Origin: Halomonas meridiana | GTDB lineage: Bacteria > Pseudomonadota > Gammaproteobacteria > Pseudomonadales > Halomonadaceae | DNA length: 64,000 nt | Assembly: GCF_009846525.1 (NCBI RefSeq) | Contig: NZ_CP024621.1 | Coordinates: 2,294,001-2,358,000 of the forward strand | Direction: 5' to 3' | Part shown: positions 59,065-64,000 of the stretch, piece after piece | How positions within the stretch are numbered: the stretch's first letter is position 1 | Layout of the letters: the number at the start of each line of letters is the position of its first letter | Translations under genes and position numbers: made by a program | The notes under the pieces: generated by a model | Told to the model about the DNA's origin: nothing | Databases searched by the model: none | What the model saw: the letters and a program-made list of their open reading frames with translations, nothing else

Positions 59065-60771
59065 CTATTCGACCTCGTAGTCTGGCGGCACATCCAGCAA
59101 GCGCAGAGCGTTACCGGTGACGCTCGAAAACACCGGAGCTGCCACGGCTCCCCCATAAAACTCACCTGCTTTGGGGTGATCGATCATTACTACCGTCACG
59201 ATACGCGGGTCCGAAATCGGGGCGATACCGGCAAACACGCTGCGGTAAGCATCGGTGGCGTATCCCTGCTGGCCGGTTTTGCGCACCGTGCCGGTTTTAC
59301 CGCCTACGCGATACCCTTCTACCCGTGCCCGTCGCCCCCCGGTGTAAGCCCCTACCGATGTCTCCAAGATGTCGAGCAAGTCGTTCGCAACGCTAGGCTC
59401 AATGGCGGGAATGCCCTGCGGGGGTTCTGACAACCTTAGCAGCGAAGGAGGGAGGCGCTCACCGTCATTGGCTAACGCTGTGTACGCGCTGGCCAATTGG
59501 ACAGCGGTGACGGATAGGCCATAGCCATAGGAAAGTGCCGCGCGTTCACTTCGGGACCATTGCACACGGGCGGGTAAATTACCCGTCGATTCGCCCGGAA
59601 ATCCTGTGCCTGGACTCTGCCCAAGGCCCAGTTGGTTGTACTTTTCCCAAATCGCCGTATCGCTCAACTGCAATGCCAAACGGGACATACCGATGTTGGA
59701 CGACTTTTCGAGAATCCCCGCGAGGTCCAACTCACCATAATTACGAAAATCGCGGATCGTGAACTCATCCAGACGCATCCACCCCGGCGAGGTGTCGACG
59801 ACCGCATCACGACCAACGATGCCACTTTCAAGAACGGCCGCCATCGCGAGCGGTTTCATCACCGACCCCGGCTCGAATACATCGACCAGCGCCTGGTTAC
59901 GCAACCCGCGAGGATCCAACCCGGCCCGATTATTGGGGTTGTAGGAGGGAAAATTGGCCATTGCCAGCACTTCACCGGTGCGTGCATCCATCATCACGAG
60001 CACGCCCCCATCGGCTTGATGCTCGGCCACGGCGGCGCGGAGCTCACGATAGGCCATGTACTGAATACGCTGGTCGATCGCCAATGTTAGCTCTCCGCCG
60101 GGCTGCGCCTCGCGAATGACTCCCAGCTCTCGTACCAGCCGGCCGCGTCGGTCCTTGATGACGCGCCGCTGACCGGGGTGGCCTGCTAGATAAGGCTGAT
60201 ACGCCAACTCCAAGCCTTCCTGGCCAACGTCGTCCACATTGGTGACCCCGAGTATTTGAGCCGCGACTTCACCAGCAGGGTAGTAGCGTTTGTACTCACG
60301 CTGGGGGTAGACACCTGGCGTGCGCAAATCGAGGATGCGTTGTGCCGACTCGGGCGTCATCTGCCGCCGCAGGTACATGAACTCACGGCTGCTGTAGCGA
60401 GCCACGCGAGATTCGAAATCCTCCAGCGTCATGCCTAACGCCTGGGCAAGCATGACGCGCTGGATGGCGTCCGTCGGCAACTCTTGCGGATTCGCCCACA
60501 GCGTCACGACCGGGGTAGAAATGGCTAACGGCTCACCGTTTCGGTCGGTGATCATGCCACGGTGGGCGGGAATGGTTTCATGGCGCAGCGTGCGGGCATC
60601 GCCCTGGCTCTGCAAGAAGGGGCGATCGATGACCTGGAGCAGCGTAATTCGCCCAATCAAAATCGCCGATGCCAAGCCAACGGCCAATAAGATAAAGAAA
60701 AAACGCCCACCGGCAAGCGGCGGCGCAATGGGGTATTGGCGGGACTTCCCTCCCCGACCGTCACGCCTCAT
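59065..60771 (-). CDS. ftsI: Septal transpeptidase PBP3
   Basis: Crosslinks peptidoglycan at the septum with FtsW. The 568-residue class B penicillin-binding protein has one N-terminal helix (FFFILLAVGLASAILIGRITL), a pedestal domain, and the active-site motifs SVMK (in FEPGSVMKPLAM), SSN (KSSNIGMSRL) and KTG (VGGKTGTVRK). It overlaps ftsL by 4 bases and precedes murE by 16 bases. Confidence 0.97.
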   Translation of the reverse strand: MRRDGRGGKSRQYPIAPPLAGGRFFFILLAVGLASAILIGRITLLQVIDRPFLQSQGDARTLRHETIPAHRGMITDRNGEPLAISTPVVTLWANPQELPTDAIQRVMLAQALGMTLEDFESRVARYSSREFMYLRRQMTPESAQRILDLRTPGVYPQREYKRYYPAGEVAAQILGVTNVDDVGQEGLELAYQPYLAGHPGQRRVIKDRRGRLVRELGVIREAQPGGELTLAIDQRIQYMAYRELRAAVAEHQADGGVLVMMDARTGEVLAMANFPSYNPNNRAGLDPRGLRNQALVDVFEPGSVMKPLAMAAVLESGIVGRDAVVDTSPGWMRLDEFTIRDFRNYGELDLAGILEKSSNIGMSRLALQLSDTAIWEKYNQLGLGQSPGTGFPGESTGNLPARVQWSRSERAALSYGYGLSVTAVQLASAYTALANDGERLPPSLLRLSEPPQGIPAIEPSVANDLLDILETSVGAYTGGRRARVEGYRVGGKTGTVRKTGQQGYATDAYRSVFAGIAPISDPRIVTVVMIDHPKAGEFYGGAVAAPVFSSVTGNALRLLDVPPDYEVE

Positions 60772-61103
60772 GGCCGAATCACCTCGACATCATTTACGTC
60801 AGGAATACGCATTTCTAGCCGTTCCGTGGCAATTTGCTCAATGCGGGCGGGTGTAGACCACGCCCCCTCCTCCAACAACAGCTGGCCCCACTCGGTCTGC
60901 AGCTGGTTTTTCTCCTGCTCCAACCGCTGCAGCTCGGCATACTGCATCCGCGTCATGTGCGTTGTCGTCACTACGGCCAAACCGGTCAGCAAACAAGCCA
61001 TGAAAAGCACGATCATCGTGATGGGCCACCAACGTAGGCGCAGTTTAAACGGCCACTCTGCCCTCAATGTGGACGCCCAGTGCCCTAACCGCTCCATGTT
61101 CAT
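60768..61103 (-). CDS. ftsL: Cell division protein FtsL
   Basis: Bitopic divisome protein forming a complex with FtsQ and FtsB. The 111-residue protein has a cytoplasmic N-terminus, a helix (ITMIVLFMACLLTGLAVVTTT) and a periplasmic coiled coil (MQYAELQRLEQEKNQLQTEW). ATG 61103 lies 2 bases after the rsmH stop; ATG 61097 is an alternative. Confidence 0.92.
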   Translation of the reverse strand: MNMERLGHWASTLRAEWPFKLRLRWWPITMIVLFMACLLTGLAVVTTTHMTRMQYAELQRLEQEKNQLQTEWGQLLLEEGAWSTPARIEQIATERLEMRIPDVNDVEVIRP

Positions 61104-61105
61104 GA

Positions 61106-62059
61106 TTAGCCTCGCTTACGAGCCGCCCGCATGACGGCACTACGCGCGCGGGGGTTAGCATCGACTTCCTCGTCGCTCGGACGACTCCCCTTGCCCAACG
61201 CCTCCAGACGGCGATTCAACTGATCGTCCCGAATGGGTACCCCGCGGGGTAAGTGAGTATCTCCCCGCACGTGATGACGAATGAACCGCTTCACGCGACG
61301 GTCTTCCAAAGAGTGGAAGCTGATCACCACGAGGTGCCCACCCGGTGCCAGCGCCTCTAACGCTGCCTCTAAGGCGGCGTCTAATTGCTCGAGTTCCCCG
61401 TTGAGGTAAATTCGTAGCCCCTGGAACGCTTTGGTCGCCGGATGGCGCCCCTTTTCCCACGCCGGATGGGCAGCCTTCAGCACCTCGGCCAGATCCACCG
61501 TATGGGTGAAAGGCTGCTCCACACGACGCTTCACGACGGCATTCGCCAATCGCTTGGCGTAGCGCTCTTCACCATAGGTTTTGAAGACGTTGGCGATATC
61601 GGCTTCGCTGGCGCGGGCTAAAAACTCGGCGGCGCTCTCCCCCTGGGTAGGGTCCATGCGCATGTCCAGCGGGCCGTTACGCATGAAGCTGAAACCGCGC
61701 TCCGGGTCGTCGAGCTGTGGGGAAGAGACGCCGACGTCTAGCAGCACGCCAGAGAGTTTGCCGTAGAGCCCTTGCTCCTTGGCAAATTCCGCCAAATGGG
61801 CGAACTCACGCTGAGTAATGTGGAAACGGGCGTCATCTATTTCAGCCGCGGCAGCAATGGCCTGCGGGTCGCGGTCCATGGCCAACAATCGGCCCTGGTC
61901 GCTCAAGCGCGAAAGAATCAATCGGGAGTGACCGCCACGACCAAAGGTACCGTCCAGATAGACTCCTTCAGGGTCATGGACCAGGGCATCTACCGCTCCT
62001 TCCAATAAAACGCTGGTATGACGAAAGCGGGTGACCTGATCAGCGTCAGCAGAAGGCAT
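61106..62059 (-). CDS. rsmH: 16S rRNA (cytosine(1402)-N(4))-methyltransferase
   Basis: Methylates N4 of C1402 in 16S rRNA. The 317-residue SAM enzyme has [14 protein letters not shown], the SAM motif [36 protein letters not shown] and [23 protein letters not shown] 62059 is preferred; longer in-frame starts would run into the rnpB region. It is the first gene of the dcw cluster here, with no mraZ before it. rsmI, its partner for the same nucleotide, lies just beyond rnpB. Confidence 0.96.
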   Translation of the reverse strand: MPSADADQVTRFRHTSVLLEGAVDALVHDPEGVYLDGTFGRGGHSRLILSRLSDQGRLLAMDRDPQAIAAAAEIDDARFHITQREFAHLAEFAKEQGLYGKLSGVLLDVGVSSPQLDDPERGFSFMRNGPLDMRMDPTQGESAAEFLARASEADIANVFKTYGEERYAKRLANAVVKRRVEQPFTHTVDLAEVLKAAHPAWEKGRHPATKAFQGLRIYLNGELEQLDAALEAALEALAPGGHLVVISFHSLEDRRVKRFIRHHVRGDTHLPRGVPIRDDQLNRRLEALGKGSRPSDEEVDANPRARSAVMRAARKRG

Positions 62060-62082
62060 GTTACTCTCACACAAAATTTGGG

Positions 62083-62103
62083 AAGGCGCGCTGGGCGCGC
62101 CTT
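62083..62103 (-). terminator. Hairpin after rnpB
   Basis: A 9-bp stem AAGGCGCGC/GCGCGCCTT with a 3-base loop, followed on the minus strand by CCCAAATTTTG. It is probably the rnpB terminator, 24 bases before the rsmH start. The T-run is imperfect, so read-through into dcw may occur. Confidence 0.6.
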
Positions 62104-62111
62104 TCATGGAA

Positions 62112-62473
<362 letters not shown>

Positions 62474-62478
62474 CGGCA

Positions 62479-62507
62479 AGCATACCAGCGCCCTGCGTTC
62501 GCCTCAA
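62479..62507 (-). promoter_or_regulatory. rnpB promoter
   Basis: On the minus strand TTGAGG, 17 bases, then an extended -10 TGGTATGCT. The -10 ends 6 bases before the predicted 5' end of rnpB. The -35 covers the rsmI stop codon. Confidence 0.65.
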
Positions 62508-63361
62508 TGCTGACCTTTCATTGCCTGCAACCGGGCGTACCACTCCTGCTTGCGCCCGCCCAACATTCGCGCCGCAACCGAGGCCCCCTGCTTGACGCCA
62601 ACACCCTCGGCCAGCAAAGCAGCCAGCAACTCCTCAGCGGCGATGGACTGCTCGTCCTCTCGTACCGCCGGGGGCGCCCCAGAAATCATGACAACGAACT
62701 CCCCGCGACTCTGGTTGGGGTCCTCCGCGAGCTGATCCCGCAGCGCGGCCGGAGCGCCCTGCAAAAACGTTTCGAAGGTTTTGGTCAGCTCCCGTGCCAG
62801 CACCACCGTTCGCTCGGGCATCTGTTCGCAAAGCGCTTCCAGCGTATGGACAATACGATGGGGCGATTCGTAAAACACCAGCGTTTCTTCACGACTCTGC
62901 CACTTCTCCAGCGCTTGTCGGCGGGCACTAGGCTTGGAAGGCAAGAAGCCGCCGAACGTAAAGCGGTCAGTGGGCAGGCCCGCGCCGGACAACGCGGTGA
63001 CTAGCGCACAGGGGCCGGGTAGCGGCACGATATGCCGCCCTCTGGCGCGCAACTCCCGCACCAAGACAAACCCCGGATCGCATATCAGCGGCGTACCCGC
63101 ATCGCTGATCAGCGCGATGCTCTCGCCCGCCAGCAAGTAGCGATCCAGCGTATCGACCCGCTGGGCTTCGTTGTGTTCATGTAGCGACATCATGGGCGTG
63201 TTGACGCCTAAATGAGCGAGTAGGCGCGCGCTGTGACGGGTATCTTCCGCCGCAATGCGCGACACATCGGCTAAAACCCGAGCGGCACGCGGCGTTAAGT
63301 CGTCCAAATTCCCAATTGGCGTAGCAACCACGTACAATGTGCCCGGATGTTGGTGTGTCAT
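62504..63361 (-). CDS. rsmI: 16S rRNA (cytidine(1402)-2'-O)-methyltransferase
   Basis: 2'-O-methylates C1402 of 16S rRNA, the same nucleotide modified by RsmH. The 285-residue SAM enzyme has TLYVVATPIGNLDDLTPRA, EDTRHSARLLAHLG, ISDAGTPLICDPGFVLV and FGGFLPSKPSAR. ATG 63361 is chosen; a longer in-frame start (63541) would run across the lpoA promoter and start. It is divergent from lpoA. Confidence 0.95.
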   Translation of the reverse strand: MTHQHPGTLYVVATPIGNLDDLTPRAARVLADVSRIAAEDTRHSARLLAHLGVNTPMMSLHEHNEAQRVDTLDRYLLAGESIALISDAGTPLICDPGFVLVRELRARGRHIVPLPGPCALVTALSGAGLPTDRFTFGGFLPSKPSARRQALEKWQSREETLVFYESPHRIVHTLEALCEQMPERTVVLARELTKTFETFLQGAPAALRDQLAEDPNQSRGEFVVMISGAPPAVREDEQSIAAEELLAALLAEGVGVKQGASVAARMLGGRKQEWYARLQAMKGQH

Positions 63362-63473
63362 CGTGACTCCCGATTTGTTAATGGCTTGCCCTGACGGTGC
63401 GCTATGCTTGTGGAAAGCCACGCTTACCAGCTGATAGACCGCGACAGCGCAAATGGAAACTAAGGAAGGATAC

Positions 63474-64000
63474 ATGAAACAGTCACTTCGTGGCCTGTTG
63501 GCCACTGCCTTCATGGCACTGCTCATCACCGGGTGCGCCATGCAGCCTCCCAGCGTGGTTGATCGCGTGCCTGACCAGGACGCAGGGCGCTTGCTCGATC
63601 AAGCCGAACAGCAAGCCCCGGAGCAAGCGGCGCGCACGCGCTTGGAAGCGGCCAACATTTTGGCCCGCCAAGGTCAGCGTGAAAACGCCTTCGATGCCGC
63701 CAACAGCATCGACGAGGCGCAGCTCAACGACACCGACCGCGTTCGCTGGGCCATGCTGTTTTCCGAACTTGCCCGTGGCTTGAACGACCCACGCGCGGTA
63801 CTCCGCGCCACCCAGGTCTTGGACGACGAACTGCCCATGCAAGCCAATCAGCAGCAGACCTTAGCCGAACGGCGTCAGTGGGCTCAGCAGGCCATGAATC
63901 AGCAGCCGGATCAGGTGCAGGTCACGCTTCCCGAGCTGGATGGCACCGACGTGCGCCGCATCGTCGTTGCACTGCCGGAGTCTGGCCCGCTGAGCAGCGT
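63474..64000 (+). CDS. lpoA: Penicillin-binding protein activator LpoA (LppC family), partial
   Basis: Outer-membrane lipoprotein that activates PBP1a. Only the first ~175 residues lie in the window; the gene continues past the right edge. It has a lipoprotein signal with the lipobox ALLITGC (lipid-bearing cysteine near residue 21), then helical repeats (LLDQAEQQAPEQAARTRLEA) typical of the TPR-like N-terminal domain. The start ATG at 63474 has AAGGAAGGA before it. It is divergent from rsmI, the usual arrangement. Confidence 0.9.
   Translation, partial: MKQSLRGLLATAFMALLITGCAMQPPSVVDRVPDQDAGRLLDQAEQQAPEQAARTRLEAANILARQGQRENAFDAANSIDEAQLNDTDRVRWAMLFSELARGLNDPRAVLRATQVLDDELPMQANQQQTLAERRQWAQQAMNQQPDQVQVTLPELDGTDVRRIVVALPESGPLSS

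Overview
The window (about 59% GC by impression) reads as chromosome of a halophilic gammaproteobacterium, most probably Halomonas or a close relative. This rests on protein character and on gene order, which I compared from memory with Pseudomonas aeruginosa. It is almost entirely housekeeping sequence. I see no phage, insertion sequence, CRISPR array, tRNA or rRNA.

Layout. (1) 1-4943: ETF-ubiquinone oxidoreductase, converging on a three-gene operon for an outer-membrane porin, a small periplasmic PstS-like protein and a membrane diguanylate cyclase. (2) 5037-18083, minus strand: a long fatty acid, envelope and replication cluster. In transcription order it is yceD-rpmF-plsX-fabD-fabG-acpP-fabF-pabC-mltG-tmk-holB-pilZ-tatD-DUF1285-helicase. 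(3) 18243-25716: maf (+), then sppA-like, HAD phosphatase and rluC on the minus strand, divergent from rne, which has a long leader. (4) 25777-33306, minus strand: comEC-msbA-lpxK-Trm112-kdsB-tyrosine phosphatase-murB, joining LPS and KDO supply to peptidoglycan precursor synthesis. (5) 33404-38092: DUF2062 protein, a lipoprotein exporter (one permease plus LolD), and agmatine-to-putrescine genes aguA-aguB. (6) 38177-45238: Nudix/TenI fusion, argJ, secA, a candidate SecM-like secretion monitor, dciA and lpxC. (7) 45395-62059, minus strand: the division and cell wall (dcw) cluster rsmH-ftsL-ftsI-murE-murF-mraY-murD-ftsW-murG-murC-ddl-ftsQ-ftsA-ftsZ. mraZ is missing, and ftsZ has a one-base frameshift in a G homopolymer. 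(8) 62112-64000: RNase P RNA (rnpB), rsmI, and the start of lpoA.

Much of the window serves the envelope: lipid precursors (fab, plsX), lipid A and LPS (lpxC, lpxK, kdsB, msbA), lipoprotein export (lolCD), protein export (secA), peptidoglycan (mur, mraY, ftsI, mltG, lpoA) and division (fts). The dense ATGA, GTGA and TGATG overlaps imply translational coupling.

Most notable points: a 118-codon reading frame just upstream of secA that starts with a signal-like segment and ends in R-G-P-P-A-R, resembling a SecM-type arrest peptide; the ftsZ frameshift; the porin/PstS-like/diguanylate cyclase operon; a lone LolC-type permease with no lolE; and hairpin-rich leader DNA before rne and ftsA.
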